NCBI RefSeq assembly: GCF_900115955.1
Contig: NZ_FOYL01000001.1
Location: forward strand, 310,001-374,000
Reading direction: 5' to 3'
Source of the DNA: Lentzea waywayandensis
GTDB taxonomy: Bacteria > Actinomycetota > Actinomycetes > Mycobacteriales > Pseudonocardiaceae
Length of the DNA stretch: 64,000 nt
The notes beneath the pieces were generated by a model, which was given only the letters and a program-made list of their open reading frames with translations, searched no databases and had not been told where the DNA came from. Shown here piece after piece: positions 42,777-52,210 of this stretch. Position 1 is the first letter of the stretch. Every line of letters begins with the position of its first letter. The position numbers and the translations under genes were made by a program.

Positions 42777-43894
42777 AGCACCACCAGGTCGTGAGGTCGG
42801 TTGTTGAAGGACTCGACGCCGTCCGGGGTGGCGACCACGATGTCCTCGATGCGCGCGCCCCAGCGGCCGGGCAGGTAGATGCCGGGCTCCACGCTGAAGG
42901 CCATGCCCGCTTCGAGCGGCAGGGAGTTGCCGCTGACGATGTAGGGCTCCTCGTGCACGTCCAGGCCGATGCCGTGGCCGGTGCGGTGCACGAAGTACTC
43001 GCCGAAGCCCGCGTCGGTGATGACCTTGCGGGCGACGGCGTCGATCTCCTCGCAGGTCACGCCGGGCTTCACGGCGTCGACCGCGGCCTGCTGCGCCGCC
43101 TGCAGGACCGCGTAGGTGTCCCGGACGTCGTCGTAGGTGGGCTCGCCCATCACGTAGGTGCGGGTCGAGTCGGAGTTGTAGCCCTCGGCGACCGGGCCGC
43201 CGATGTCGATGACGACGACCTCGCCCGCCTGCACCACGCGGTCGGAGTCGCGGTGGTGCGGGGACGCGCCGTTGGGCCCGGAGCCGACGATCACGAAGTC
43301 GGCGACCGTGTGGCCTTCCTCTACGATCGCGGCGGCGATGTCCTTGGCGACCTCACGCTCGGTGCGACCGACACGCAGGAACTCGCCCATGCGCGCGTGC
43401 ACGCGGTCGATCGCGGCACCGGCCTTGCGCAGGGCGTCGATCTCGGCGGTGTCCTTGCGCATGCGCAGCTCGCGGATGATCGGCCCGGCCAGCGACTGCT
43501 CGCCGCCGATCGCGTTGCCGAGCTTGATGGTGTGCAGCGCGGGCATCATGTCCGCGACAGCCGTCCTGCTGCCCTTCAGCGCGGCCTTGACCAGCGCGTA
43601 CGGGTCCTCGCCATCGACCCACGTGACGACCTCGACACCCAGCTCGTCGGTCGGGATGGCCGCGTAACCCGGCTGCTCCAGCTTCGGCACGACCAGCGTC
43701 GGCGTGCCGCCCACGGGCAGCGCGAGGCAGGTGAGGCGCTCGAACGAGTCGCCACCGGCACCGATCAGGTACCGCAGGTCCGAGCCGGGCGAGATGAGGA
43801 GGGCGTCGACGCCCGCCTGCTCGGCGGCGGCGGTCGCGCGGTCAAGCCGCGCGCGCAGCGCGGACACGTCGATGGGCCCGGTGATCGTTGCCAT
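42773..43894 (-). CDS. M24 Xaa-Pro aminopeptidase (Rv2089c/PepE-like)
   Basis: The 373-residue protein has the pita-bread metallopeptidase metal ligands: two Asp in VVIDIGGPV and GYNSDSTRTY, His in RTGHGIGLDVHEEPY, and two Glu in VEPGIY and ARIEDIV. It removes N-terminal residues next to proline in the cytoplasm. ATG 43894 is chosen; the frame extends upstream without conservation. It diverges from the exonuclease gene across an 87-base inverted repeat, the same gene pair as Rv2089c-Rv2090 in M. tuberculosis. Confidence 0.88.
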   Translation of the reverse strand: MATITGPIDVSALRARLDRATAAAEQAGVDALLISPGSDLRYLIGAGGDSFERLTCLALPVGGTPTLVVPKLEQPGYAAIPTDELGVEVVTWVDGEDPYALVKAALKGSRTAVADMMPALHTIKLGNAIGGEQSLAGPIIRELRMRKDTAEIDALRKAGAAIDRVHARMGEFLRVGRTEREVAKDIAAAIVEEGHTVADFVIVGSGPNGASPHHRDSDRVVQAGEVVVIDIGGPVAEGYNSDSTRTYVMGEPTYDDVRDTYAVLQAAQQAAVDAVKPGVTCEEIDAVARKVITDAGFGEYFVHRTGHGIGLDVHEEPYIVSGNSLPLEAGMAFSVEPGIYLPGRWGARIEDIVVATPDGVESFNNRPHDLVVL

Positions 43895-43911
43895 GGTCGA
43901 AAGCCTAGTGC

Positions 43912-43998
43912 GTGGACCGCGACGCGTGCCGGGCGCGTTCGGCACTCAGTGGGACATCTCGCAGGCCTGAACGCGCCCGGCAGGCGTTGGCGGTCCAC
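43912..43998. repeat. 87-bp imperfect inverted repeat between divergent genes
   Basis: The outer arms GTGGACCGC (43912-43920) and GCGGTCCAC (43990-43998) pair exactly. The inner arms TGCCGGGCGCGTTC (43927-43940) and GAACGCGCCCGGCA (43969-43982) pair exactly. The 6- and 7-base stretches between them pair only partly, and the loop is 28 bases. It is too far-reaching for a simple operator and lies between divergent starts, so it is not a terminator. Confidence 0.85.
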
Positions 43999-44019
43999 TC
44001 ACGAGTAGCTTGTCCGTTC

Positions 44020-44964
44020 GTGAGCTCTCCCCTGGTGCTGCTCGACTCCGCGAGCCTCTACTTCCGGTCGTACTACGCGCTGCCGGACTCGATGACGGCG
44101 CCCGACGGCACGCCGGTGAACGCCGTGCGCGGGTTCGTCGACACGATCGCCCGCGTCATCACCGAACGCGGCGCCGCCCGGCTGGTCGCCTGCCTCGACG
44201 CCGACTGGCGGCCGGAGTTCAGGGTGAAGGCGCTGCCGTCCTACAAGGCGCATCGCGTCGCCGAGGACGCCACCGACGGGTCCGAGGAGGTCCCGGACAC
44301 TCTGACGCCGCAGATCCCGATCATCCTCGACGTGCTCGACGCGGCCGGCATCTGCACCGGCGAGGCGGCGGGCCACGAGGCCGACGACGTGATCGGCGCG
44401 CTCGCCCACCACGAGAAGAAGTCGCGCGTCGAGGTGGTCACGGGCGACCGCGACATGTTCCAGGTCGTGCGCTTCGAACCCACGCCCGTGCACGTCGTCT
44501 ACGTCGGCCGCGGCTGGAACAAGGCCGAGGTCCTCGGCCCGAAGGAACTGGCGGCCAAGTACTCGCTGCCGGTCGAGAACGCGGGTTCCGCGTACGCCGA
44601 CATGTCCGTGCTGCGCGGCGACCCGTCCGACGGCCTGCCGGGCGTCGCGGGCATCGGCGAGAAGACCGCGGCGAAGCTCATCACCGAGTTCGGCTCGCTC
44701 GACGCCGTCCTGAAGGCCGTGACGGACCCGATGGACCGCAAGCTCACCACCAAGGCCCGCAACGCGCTCATCGCGGCCGAGGACTACCTGGCGGTGGCAC
44801 CCGTGGTCGTCCGCACCGCGCTGGACGCCCCGGTCGTGCTGGACCGCTCCGACGAGGTGCCGCGCGTGCCCGCCGACCCCGAGCGGCTGCGTGAGCTCAC
44901 GCAGCGCTGGGGCCTCGGCAGTTCGGTGCCGCGCCTGGTGAACGCGATGGAGCGGCGCGGCTAG
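44020..44964 (+). CDS. 5'-3' exonuclease (PIN/FEN-like, Rv2090-type)
   Basis: The 314-residue protein has the FLAP/PIN metal-site Asp residues in LLLDSASLYFRSYYAL, CLDADWRPEFR and GHEADDVIGAL...VTGDRDMFQ, then the helix-hairpin-helix GLPGVAGIGEKTAAKLI. It resembles the 5' nuclease domain of DNA polymerase I as a separate protein, acting on DNA flaps or primers in repair. GTG 44020 starts the conserved VLLDSAS. The 3' end overlaps the acetyltransferase gene by 4 bases, tail to tail. Confidence 0.88.
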   Translation: MSSPLVLLDSASLYFRSYYALPDSMTAPDGTPVNAVRGFVDTIARVITERGAARLVACLDADWRPEFRVKALPSYKAHRVAEDATDGSEEVPDTLTPQIPIILDVLDAAGICTGEAAGHEADDVIGALAHHEKKSRVEVVTGDRDMFQVVRFEPTPVHVVYVGRGWNKAEVLGPKELAAKYSLPVENAGSAYADMSVLRGDPSDGLPGVAGIGEKTAAKLITEFGSLDAVLKAVTDPMDRKLTTKARNALIAAEDYLAVAPVVVRTALDAPVVLDRSDEVPRVPADPERLRELTQRWGLGSSVPRLVNAMERRG

Positions 44965-46130
44965 AAGAAGGTCGAGCAGAGCGGTGCGACGGGGCCGGCG
45001 AACAACGCGTCGGCCTCGGCGAACCGCGAACCCTCGATCCGCTTGGCCGCCGCGAGGTCCGAGAACTTCGTGTCGCCGAGGTAGACCGCTCCGAGCAGTT
45101 CGACGGGGATCGTGATGTCGGCCTGCTGGTCGACGCGTTCGGCACCGTCCGCCGAGACCCGGTAGCAACCGTCGTTGGCGGGCAGCAGCTTGTCGTGCAC
45201 CTCGATGACGACGGGCTCACCGACGCCGTACGTGCGGGCGGCCAGCATGCGCGGCGCGTCCACCAGCCGCAGCCAGATCTGGTCGTAGACGTCCTTCGTG
45301 CACACGACCCGCGGGTCTTCGAAAAGCCAGTTCAGCGGGTCGTCGAGGGCCGCGTCGACGTTGATCTCGTCGATCAGGTCCAGCCGCGTCAGGTAGATCC
45401 AGAGGTCGCGCCACGCGTCGGCGTTGGCCCACGCGATGTCCTCGATCTCCATGCTGTGCTTGAAGTCCTTGTCCTCGGACACCTTGTAGCAGACGTAGCC
45501 GTCGTCGCCGTCCGGTCCACTGTGGACGACCATGACCCGGTTCTCGGCCTCGGTCTTGCGGTCGAGCGCCCTGGCCCACCAGCCGGGCCAGCGCGAGATC
45601 TGCCCCGGCCGGTCGAGCCCGAACGCGGCGTGCAACTCCGGCAGCAGCTTGTCCGAGGTGTCGGGGTCCACCATCCGCACCCGCCCGGCCGGCGAACCCG
45701 GGATCACGGCTTTCTTCGCGTCGATCCGCAGGAACCGCACGCGTCCGGCCAGGCCGTAGCCGAAACGGCCGTAGATGCGTCCCTCCGACGCGCGCAGCGT
45801 CGCGACGGGTTCCGGGAGCGTCGAGAGTTGCTCCTGCATCAGCGCGCTCACCACGCCACGGCGCGTGTAGTCCGCACGCACACCAACGCGCGACACGGCC
45901 GCGTGCGGCACAACGGCACCGCCAGGCACCACCATCGAGCTGCCGAACGACTGGGTGGTGCCGACCATCTCGTCGCCCTCGAACGCGGCGAGCACCCGGC
46001 CGGGCTCGTAGGACGGCAGCACGATCGGCCACTGTTCGTCCGTGGGCGGGCCCCAGTGCATCGCACGGCGGAAGAGCGTGCTGTGGGCGCGGTACTGCGC
46101 TTCGTCGGTGAGAACGCGGATCTCCGTCAC
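44961..46130 (-). CDS. Eis-like GNAT acetyltransferase
   Basis: The 389-residue protein has the Eis layout: an N-terminal GNAT domain (VSRVGVRADYTRRGVVSALMQEQL, acetyl-CoA loop), a second degenerate GNAT fold, a sterol-carrier-like domain, and the C-terminal STFF whose carboxylate acts as general base in the family. Eis enzymes acetylate aminoglycosides or lysine side chains. It starts at GTG 46130. The 4-base overlap with the exonuclease is convergent. Resistance is possible but unproven. Confidence 0.85.
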   Translation of the reverse strand: MTEIRVLTDEAQYRAHSTLFRRAMHWGPPTDEQWPIVLPSYEPGRVLAAFEGDEMVGTTQSFGSSMVVPGGAVVPHAAVSRVGVRADYTRRGVVSALMQEQLSTLPEPVATLRASEGRIYGRFGYGLAGRVRFLRIDAKKAVIPGSPAGRVRMVDPDTSDKLLPELHAAFGLDRPGQISRWPGWWARALDRKTEAENRVMVVHSGPDGDDGYVCYKVSEDKDFKHSMEIEDIAWANADAWRDLWIYLTRLDLIDEINVDAALDDPLNWLFEDPRVVCTKDVYDQIWLRLVDAPRMLAARTYGVGEPVVIEVHDKLLPANDGCYRVSADGAERVDQQADITIPVELLGAVYLGDTKFSDLAAAKRIEGSRFAEADALFAGPVAPLCSTFF

Positions 46131-46497
46131 GCCCGCGATCGTCGCTCAGGCCGACGGCGTACGCACCTCAGTTTCCGAGCACCCGGTACGCCCGGCTCCC
46201 CTGCTCGCGGCGGTGGAGGATCAGCTGGGGCGAGGTGGTCCGCCTCGGACTCGGCGATCGGGATCTTGACGCCGCGTTCACCGCCGATCCCGAATGGGAT
46301 CGCCGGATGGGAGTCGTGGTCACCCTCCGATCGCATCACGTGCAGCGAGTCGTCCGGGGGCGCTCCACGAGCACGGCCTCACCGTCACCGAGGTCGATGT
46401 CCGGCTGGGTGCGCCGTTGTCGACGCGGATGCTCGGTGCCGTCGTCGCCGACCCGCACCACCGCGATCGGACACCGAGGCTCCCGCCTCGGCCGAAA
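46131..46497 (+). pseudogene. Gene-free stretch, possibly a frame-shifted gene remnant
   Basis: No intact gene is found between the acetyltransferase start and the DUF4333 terminator. On the plus strand, protein-like text continues across three frames: HPVRPAPLLAAVEDQLGRGG, then GDRDLDAAFTADPEWDRRMG, then HEHGLTVTEVDVRLGAPLS. This is what two frameshifts in a decaying gene would give. I do not recognise the family. The promoter of the acetyltransferase must also lie here. Confidence 0.3.
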
Positions 46498-46547
46498 CAA
46501 GAAAAAGCGCAAAAGAAAACCTTCCCCCAGGAACTCCCGGGGGAAGG
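46498..46547 (-). terminator. Intrinsic terminator of the DUF4333 gene
   Basis: On the minus strand CCTTCCCCC, an 10-base loop and GGGGGAAGG form a perfect 9-bp stem (46520-46547). It is followed by a T-rich run (complement of AAGAAAAAGCGCAAAAG AAAA). This is the only classical rho-independent terminator with a T-tract seen in the window. Confidence 0.9.
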
Positions 46548-46566
46548 CTGACGCGAAAGCGGAGGA

Positions 46567-47274
46567 TCAGCCGGTGGGCTGACCGACCTCGTACTCGCCG
46601 TCCTCGGTCTTGACGACGATCTTGACCTTCTTGTCCTTGCCGCCGACCTGCACCTTGCACTCGAACGAGGTGTTGGGCTTGACCTCGTTCTCACCGGAGC
46701 AGGTCGCGGCGCCGACGTCGGAGATCTTGTACTCGTCCTTCAGGATCTGGACGATGCCGGTCTGCACCGAGGCGTTGTCGAAGATCTTCTTCTTGAAGAA
46801 CGCCGGCGACACGAACCCGGTGAACAGCACGCCACCGACGAGCAGGACGACGACCACCGCGGCGACCCAGATGGCGGCGCTGGACTTCTTCTTCGGCGGC
46901 ATCGGCGGGCCGTAGCCCGGCTGCTGGCCGTACGGGTTGGGCTGCTGCTGGCCCGGCATGCCGTACTGCTGCGTCTGGCCGTACGGGTCCTGTGCGGGGG
47001 TGCCGTACGGGTTCGACTGAGGCTGCTGGCCCGGCACGCCGTACTGCTGCGTCTGCTGCTGCGACGGGTCGAAGCCCGGGTACGGCTGCTGCTGGCCCGG
47101 CTGGGGCTGCGGCGGGCCGTAGGGGTTCTGCTGCCCCGGGTTCTGGGCCGGGAAGCCGCCGGACGGCGTGCCGGGAGGGAAACCGCCTCCGTAGGGCTGC
47201 TGCGGCGGCTGCGGCTGCTGGCCCCATGGCTGCTGCGGATCGTTCCCTCCGGACGGTCCGTACGGGCTGCTCAT
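46567..47274 (-). CDS. DUF4333 membrane protein with Gln/Pro/Gly-rich N-terminus (Rv2091c-like)
   Basis: The 235-residue protein has a disordered cytoplasmic half of Gln-Pro-Tyr-Gly repeats (about 1-128), one membrane helix (AAIWVAAVVVVLLVGGVLFTGFV) and an extracellular DUF4333 domain with two Cys (CSGENEVKPNTSFEC) likely joined in a disulfide. Function is unknown. The position next to helY matches Rv2091c of M. tuberculosis. A GGAGG site precedes the ATG by 7 bases. An intrinsic terminator follows. Confidence 0.8.
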   Translation of the reverse strand: MSSPYGPSGGNDPQQPWGQQPQPPQQPYGGGFPPGTPSGGFPAQNPGQQNPYGPPQPQPGQQQPYPGFDPSQQQTQQYGVPGQQPQSNPYGTPAQDPYGQTQQYGMPGQQQPNPYGQQPGYGPPMPPKKKSSAAIWVAAVVVVLLVGGVLFTGFVSPAFFKKKIFDNASVQTGIVQILKDEYKISDVGAATCSGENEVKPNTSFECKVQVGGKDKKVKIVVKTEDGEYEVGQPTG

Positions 47275-47370
47275 CTGTCGACCTCCGTGTGTACGACGTT
47301 GCGGCGAAATCCAATCACACCGTTGACGTCAGTCTTTACTCCGACTCGCAAAACCTTCGTCAGGCCCATG

Positions 47371-50118
47371 TCACATCATCGCCACAACTCCGCGCCTCAG
47401 CGCGTCGACGGCCTTGGCCGCGGCCGCTCCGACCGGGTCCTGTCGGCCGACCACCTCACGGATCTGGTCCAAAAGGTCGATCACCTGCCGGCACCAGCGC
47501 ACGAAGTCGCCCGCCCCGAGCTCGTTGCCACCGGCCTCGGCGGCGCTCAGGACCTTCTCCAGCGACTCGCCGCGCGCCCAGCGGTACACCGGCCAGGCGA
47601 AGCCGGGGTCCGGCTGGCGGGTGATGCGTTCGAGCTTGTGACGGCGCTCGTCGTCCTCGATCTCCGCCCACAGCCGCACGGTCTTGAGCATCGCGTCGGC
47701 CACCGGGCCCTGCGGCAGCCGCGCCTCGACGGGACCGTCCCGGCGCGCCTCGTAGACCAGCGACGACACGACGGAGGCGAGCTCCTCCGGCTTGAGGCCC
47801 TTCCACACGCCGTTGCGGATGCACTCGGCGGCGAGCAGGTCCGACTCGCTGTAGAGCCTGGTCAGGCGCTTGCCGTCGGCGGTGACCTCCTCGGCCTCGC
47901 TCAGGTAGCCGCGCTCGCGCAGCAGCGCCCGGATGCGGTCGAACTGACGCGCCAGCGAGTGCGTCGTCGCCGCGACCTTGCGTTCGAGCTGCTCGGTCTC
48001 GGCCAGCAGCCGGTGGTACCGCTCGCCCCACCGGGCGTGGTCCTCGCGCTGGTCGCAGCCGTGGCACGGGTGAGCGCGCAGGGCCCGGCGCAGCGTGGCG
48101 AGCTCGGGGTCGTCGTCCGCGGTGGTCTGCCTGCGACCCCGCGACGGCACGGTGATGCCCGTGTTGCGGATCGTGGACGCGAGGTCGCGCCGCGACTTGG
48201 GCGAGCGGACGTCGACCTGCTTGGGCAGCCGGATGTGGCCGAGCACCTCGACCGGCGACGGGAAGTCCGCCGACGTGAGGCGGCCGGACCAGCGGTCCTC
48301 GGTGACGACCAGCGGCTTCGCCTCGCCCATCGGTTCGAGGCCGGGGTCGACGACGACCGCGAGGCCGCTGCGGCGCCCGGACGGCACGGCGATCACGTCG
48401 CCCTTGCGCAGCCGTTCGAGCGACTTGGCCGTCTCGATGCGGCGCGAGTTCGTGTTCTGCTTCGCGAGCTGCTTCTCGCGGTCGCCGATGCGGCGGCGCA
48501 GCGCCGCGTACTCGGTGAAGTCGCCGAGGTGGCACGTCATCGCCTCGGTGTAGCCGCCGAGCGCCTCCTTGTTGCGGTCGATGCGGCGGGCGAGCCCCAC
48601 CACCGACCTGTCCGCCTGGAACTGCGCGAACGACTGCTCCAGGATCTCGCGTGCGGCCGAGGCGCCGAGCTGGGCCACGAGGTTGACGGCCATGTTGTAG
48701 CCGGGCCGGAACGACGACCGCAGCGGGTACGTGCGCGTGGACGCGAGCCCGCCGACCGCCTTGGGGTCGATCCCCGGCTGCCAGACGACGACCGCGTGCC
48801 CCTCGACGTCGATGCCACGACGCCCAGCGCGACCCGTGAGCTGCGTGTACTCGCCCGGCGTGAGGTCGACGTGCGCCTCGCCGTTGTACTTCACGAGCTT
48901 TTCGAGCACGACCGTCCGCGCGGGCATGTTGATGCCCAGCGCGAGCGTCTCGGTCGCGAACACGACCTTGACCAGCCCGCGGACGAACAGCTCCTCGACC
49001 GTCTCCTTGAACGCGGGCAGCAGCCCGGCGTGGTGCGACGCGATGCCCCGTTCCAGGGCCTCACGCCACTCCCAGTAGCCGAGCACCGCCAGGTCGGCCT
49101 CCGGCAGGTCGCGCGTCTTCTCGTCGACGATCCGGCGAACCTGCTCGGTCTCCTCCGGCGAGTTGAGCCGCAGCCCCGCACGGGCCGTCTGCGCGACCGC
49201 CGCGTCACAGCCCGCACGGCTGAACACGAACACGATCGCGGGCAGCAACGACGCCGCGTCGAGCCGCTGGATCATGTCGGTGCGCGACGTCGGCTTGAAC
49301 CCGCTGTTGCGCGCCGGACGGCCTGGGCCGCCACCACCGCTGCGGTTGCGCCCACGGCTGAACGGCACGTGGTAGCGCGTGAGCTCCTCGGTCTTGCGCA
49401 ACACCTGGGTGTTGATCCGCGCGTGCGTCTGGTCGCCCTCGAACAGGTCGAGCATCTGGTTGCCCACCAGCATGTGCTGCCACAGCGGCACGGGCCGGTG
49501 CTCGTCGACGACGACCGAGGTGTCGCCGCGCACCTCGACCAGCCACTCGCCGAACTCCTCGGCGTTGCTGACCGTCGCGGACAGGCCAACCACCTGCACG
49601 TGCTCGGGCAGGTGCAGGATGACCTCTTCCCACACGGGACCGCGGAACCTGTCCGCGAGGTAGTGCACCTCGTCCATCACGACGTACGCGAGTCCGTCCA
49701 GAGTGGACGAACCCGAGTAGAGCATGTTCCGCAGCACCTCGGTGGTCATCACGACCACGGGCGCGCCGCCGTTGATGCTCGTGTCGCCGGTGAGCAGGCC
49801 GATCTTGTCCGCCCCGTACCGCGCGGTGAGGTCGGCGAACTTCTGGTTGCTCAGGGCCTTGATCGGCGTGGTGTAGAAGCACTTGCGGCCCTCGGTCAGG
49901 GCCAGGTGCACGGCGAACTCGCCCACCACCGTCTTGCCGGCACCGGTGGGGGCGCAGACGAGCACTCCGTGACCGTCTTCCAGGGCCTCGCAGGCCTGGC
50001 GCTGGAACGGGTCCAGCTCGAACGAGATCACGGACAGGAAGTCGGTCAGCTTGGGCCGTTCGGCACGACGCCGGGAGTCGGCGTAGGCCTCGGCCGGGGA
50101 CCGCGAAGCACTTGACAC
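47371..50118 (-). CDS. helY: Ski2/Mtr4-like RNA helicase
   Basis: The 915-residue helicase has motif I APTGAGKTVVGE, the DEVH box in VVMDEVHYLADRFRG, motif III SATVSNAEEF, motif VI QLTGRAGRRGID and the C-terminal helical DSHCT region. Unlike eukaryotic Mtr4 it acts without an exosome in bacteria; RNA unwinding is assumed. The length equals mycobacterial HelY (about 900). It starts at GTG 50118. It keeps the helY-tatC-tatA-pafC-pafB order known from mycobacteria, interrupted here by htpG and a lipid kinase. Confidence 0.9.
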   Translation of the reverse strand: MSSASRSPAEAYADSRRRAERPKLTDFLSVISFELDPFQRQACEALEDGHGVLVCAPTGAGKTVVGEFAVHLALTEGRKCFYTTPIKALSNQKFADLTARYGADKIGLLTGDTSINGGAPVVVMTTEVLRNMLYSGSSTLDGLAYVVMDEVHYLADRFRGPVWEEVILHLPEHVQVVGLSATVSNAEEFGEWLVEVRGDTSVVVDEHRPVPLWQHMLVGNQMLDLFEGDQTHARINTQVLRKTEELTRYHVPFSRGRNRSGGGGPGRPARNSGFKPTSRTDMIQRLDAASLLPAIVFVFSRAGCDAAVAQTARAGLRLNSPEETEQVRRIVDEKTRDLPEADLAVLGYWEWREALERGIASHHAGLLPAFKETVEELFVRGLVKVVFATETLALGINMPARTVVLEKLVKYNGEAHVDLTPGEYTQLTGRAGRRGIDVEGHAVVVWQPGIDPKAVGGLASTRTYPLRSSFRPGYNMAVNLVAQLGASAAREILEQSFAQFQADRSVVGLARRIDRNKEALGGYTEAMTCHLGDFTEYAALRRRIGDREKQLAKQNTNSRRIETAKSLERLRKGDVIAVPSGRRSGLAVVVDPGLEPMGEAKPLVVTEDRWSGRLTSADFPSPVEVLGHIRLPKQVDVRSPKSRRDLASTIRNTGITVPSRGRRQTTADDDPELATLRRALRAHPCHGCDQREDHARWGERYHRLLAETEQLERKVAATTHSLARQFDRIRALLRERGYLSEAEEVTADGKRLTRLYSESDLLAAECIRNGVWKGLKPEELASVVSSLVYEARRDGPVEARLPQGPVADAMLKTVRLWAEIEDDERRHKLERITRQPDPGFAWPVYRWARGESLEKVLSAAEAGGNELGAGDFVRWCRQVIDLLDQIREVVGRQDPVGAAAAKAVDALRRGVVAMM

Positions 50119-50190
50119 TCCATCAGGCTTTCACATCACACCGACAATCGCCGCCGAGATAGATTAACTTCGATCAACACTGAAACGACA

Positions 50191-50219
50191 GAGGGCGATG
50201 TCCCTCGGACATCGCCCTC
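50191..50219 (-). terminator. 13-bp perfect hairpin between htpG and helY
   Basis: GAGGGCGATGTCC, loop CTC and GGACATCGCCCTC pair without mismatch. It lies between the co-directional htpG and helY genes and can stop read-through from htpG. The T-run is weak. Confidence 0.7.
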
Positions 50220-50232
50220 CACCTGCGGTTTT

Positions 50233-50343
50233 GTCAGAACGTGCGCTGCACCCCAGGTGTCAGCGCGATCACCTGACTGACGTGAGTGGTGGGTGGCGAC
50301 CTTCCAGCCGCCACCCACACCCGTCAGAACGTGCGCTGCACCC
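50233..50343. repeat. 21-bp direct repeat copying the htpG 3' end
   Basis: A 21-base segment (starting GTCAGAACGTGCG) at 50233-50253 recurs exactly at 50323-50343, where it encodes the last residues and stop of htpG. The extra copy has no gene body, so it is probably a trace of a 90-base duplication whose middle has diverged. Confidence 0.8.
50289..50318 (-). terminator. Hairpin directly downstream of htpG
   Basis: GTGGGTGGC (50289-50297) and GCCACCCAC (50310-50318) form a 9-bp stem with a 12-base loop, 6 bases after the htpG stop on the minus strand. With the 50191-50219 hairpin it forms a double terminator. Confidence 0.6.
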
Positions 50344-52165
50344 GGTCCGCCACCAGCTTCACGAAACGGGACGGGTCGGCGAGCTCGCCGCCCTCGGCCA
50401 GCAACGCCAGCCCGTAGATCAGCTCGGCGGTGTCGGCCAGCGACTCGCGTTCGCCCGCCGCGAACGCCCCGTGCAGCCCCTCGACCAGCGGGTGCGACGG
50501 GTTGAGCTCCAGGATCCGCTTGATCTTCGGCAGCTCCTGCCCCATCGCCTTGTACATCTTCTCCAGCGTCGGAGTGATGTCGTGCGCGTCGCCCACCACG
50601 CACGCCGGTGAGGTCGTCAGACGGGACGAGAGCCGCACCTCCTTGACGTCCTCCGCGAGAGAGGTGCCCATCCACGTCAGCAGGTCGGAGAACTCCGCGG
50701 ACTTGGCCTCGTTGGCCGACTTCTCCTCGTCGGTCTCCAGGTCCACCTGCCCCTTGGCGACGGACTGGAGCGACTTACCGTCGAACGCGGGAACGGAGTC
50801 GACCCACATCTCGTCGATCGGGTCGGTCAGGATCAGCACCTCGAAGCCCTTGGCGCGCAAGGCTTCCATGTGCGGCGACTTCTCGACGGCGACCCGCGAG
50901 TCTCCGGTCATGAAGTAGATGTGCTCCTGGCCGTCCTTCATCCGCTCCACGTACTCGGCCAGCGTGGTCAGCGCGTCCTCGGCGTGAGTCGAGGCGAAGG
51001 AGCAGACCTCCAGGATCGCGTCGCGGTTGTCCGAGTCGGAGAGCAGGCCCTCCTTCAGCGCCGCGCCGACCTCGCCCCACAGCTTCGCGTAGTCGTCGGG
51101 ACGCGAGGCCTGGAGCGACTTGATCGAGGAGAGCACCTTCTTCACCAGACGGCGGCGCATCAGCTGGATCTGGCGGTCCTGCTGGAGGATCTCGCGCGAG
51201 ACGTTCAGCGAGAGGTCCGCCGCGTCGACGACACCCTTCACGAACCGCAGGTACTCCGGCATCAGCTCGGCGCAGTCCTCCATGATGAAGACGCGCTTCA
51301 CGTAGAGCTGCACACCGCGCTTGCCGTCGCGCATGAACAGGTCCATCGGCGCCTGCGCGGGCAGGAACAGCAGGGCCTGGTACTCGAACGTGCCCTCCGC
51401 CTGCATGCGGATGGTCTCGAGCGGCGCGTTCCAGTCGTGGCTGATGTGGCGGTAGAACTCGGCGTACTCCTCCTCCGTCACCTCGGAGGCCGGGCGCGCC
51501 CACAGGGCCTTGCGCGAGTTGATCTCCTCGCCGCCCAGGCGCACCGGCCAGGTGATGAAGTCCGAGTAGCGCTTGACGATCTCGCGGATCTTCGCCGGCT
51601 CGGTGTAGTCCGGCAGGCGGTCCTCGTCGTCGGACGGCTTGAGGTGCAACGTGACCGAGGTGCCCTGCGGCGCGTCGTCCACGTCGTCGATCGTGTACGT
51701 GGCCTCGCCGCTCGACTCCCAGCGCACGCCCTTCTCGGCGTGCGGGTACTTCGTCACGAGCGTGACCTTGTCCGCCACCATGAACGACGAGTAGAAGCCG
51801 ATGCCGAACTGGCCGATCAGGTCCGACGTGCTGGACTGCTGTTCCTTGAGCTGCTTCAGGAACTCCGCGGTGCCGGACTTCGCGATCGTGCCGATCAGCC
51901 GCACGACGTCCTCGCGCGTCATGCCGATGCCGTTGTCCCGCACGGTCAGCGTGCGCTCTGCCGGATCGGACTCGATCACGACGTGCAGGTCGTCGACGTC
52001 GACGACCATGTCCTTGTCGCGGAACGACTCCAGTCGCAGTTTGTCGAGCGCGTCGGAGGCGTTCGAGACCAGCTCGCGCAGGAACGTGTCCTTGTTCGAG
52101 TAGATCGAGTGGATCATCAGCTGCAGCAGCTGACGCGCCTCAGATTGAAACTCCAACGTCTCCAT
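50324..52165 (-). CDS. htpG: HSP90-family chaperone
   Basis: The 613-residue protein starts [44 protein letters not shown]. It has the GHKL boxes DNGIGM and FGIGFYSSF, the middle domain with [12 protein letters not shown], and the C-terminal dimerisation domain. It is the cytosolic HSP90 homologue, here about full family length. It sits between helY and the lipid kinase, an insertion relative to the mycobacterial order. ATG 52165 follows AGGG. It is distinct in architecture from the HSP90-like conflict protein at 59343. Confidence 0.95.
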
Positions 52166-52210
52166 GAATCCCTACCGAAGAACGGAAAACGAACCGAACA
52201 GCCGTATAAC

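Noticed and set aside
47287-50115. Open frame of over 900 codons on the plus strand
   Set aside because: It is antisense to helY, whose helicase motifs are unambiguous.
50165-50185. ATCAACACTGAAACG, similar to the dyad arm at 11108
   Set aside because: Only one arm is present and there is no divergent promoter pair; the match is short enough to be chance.
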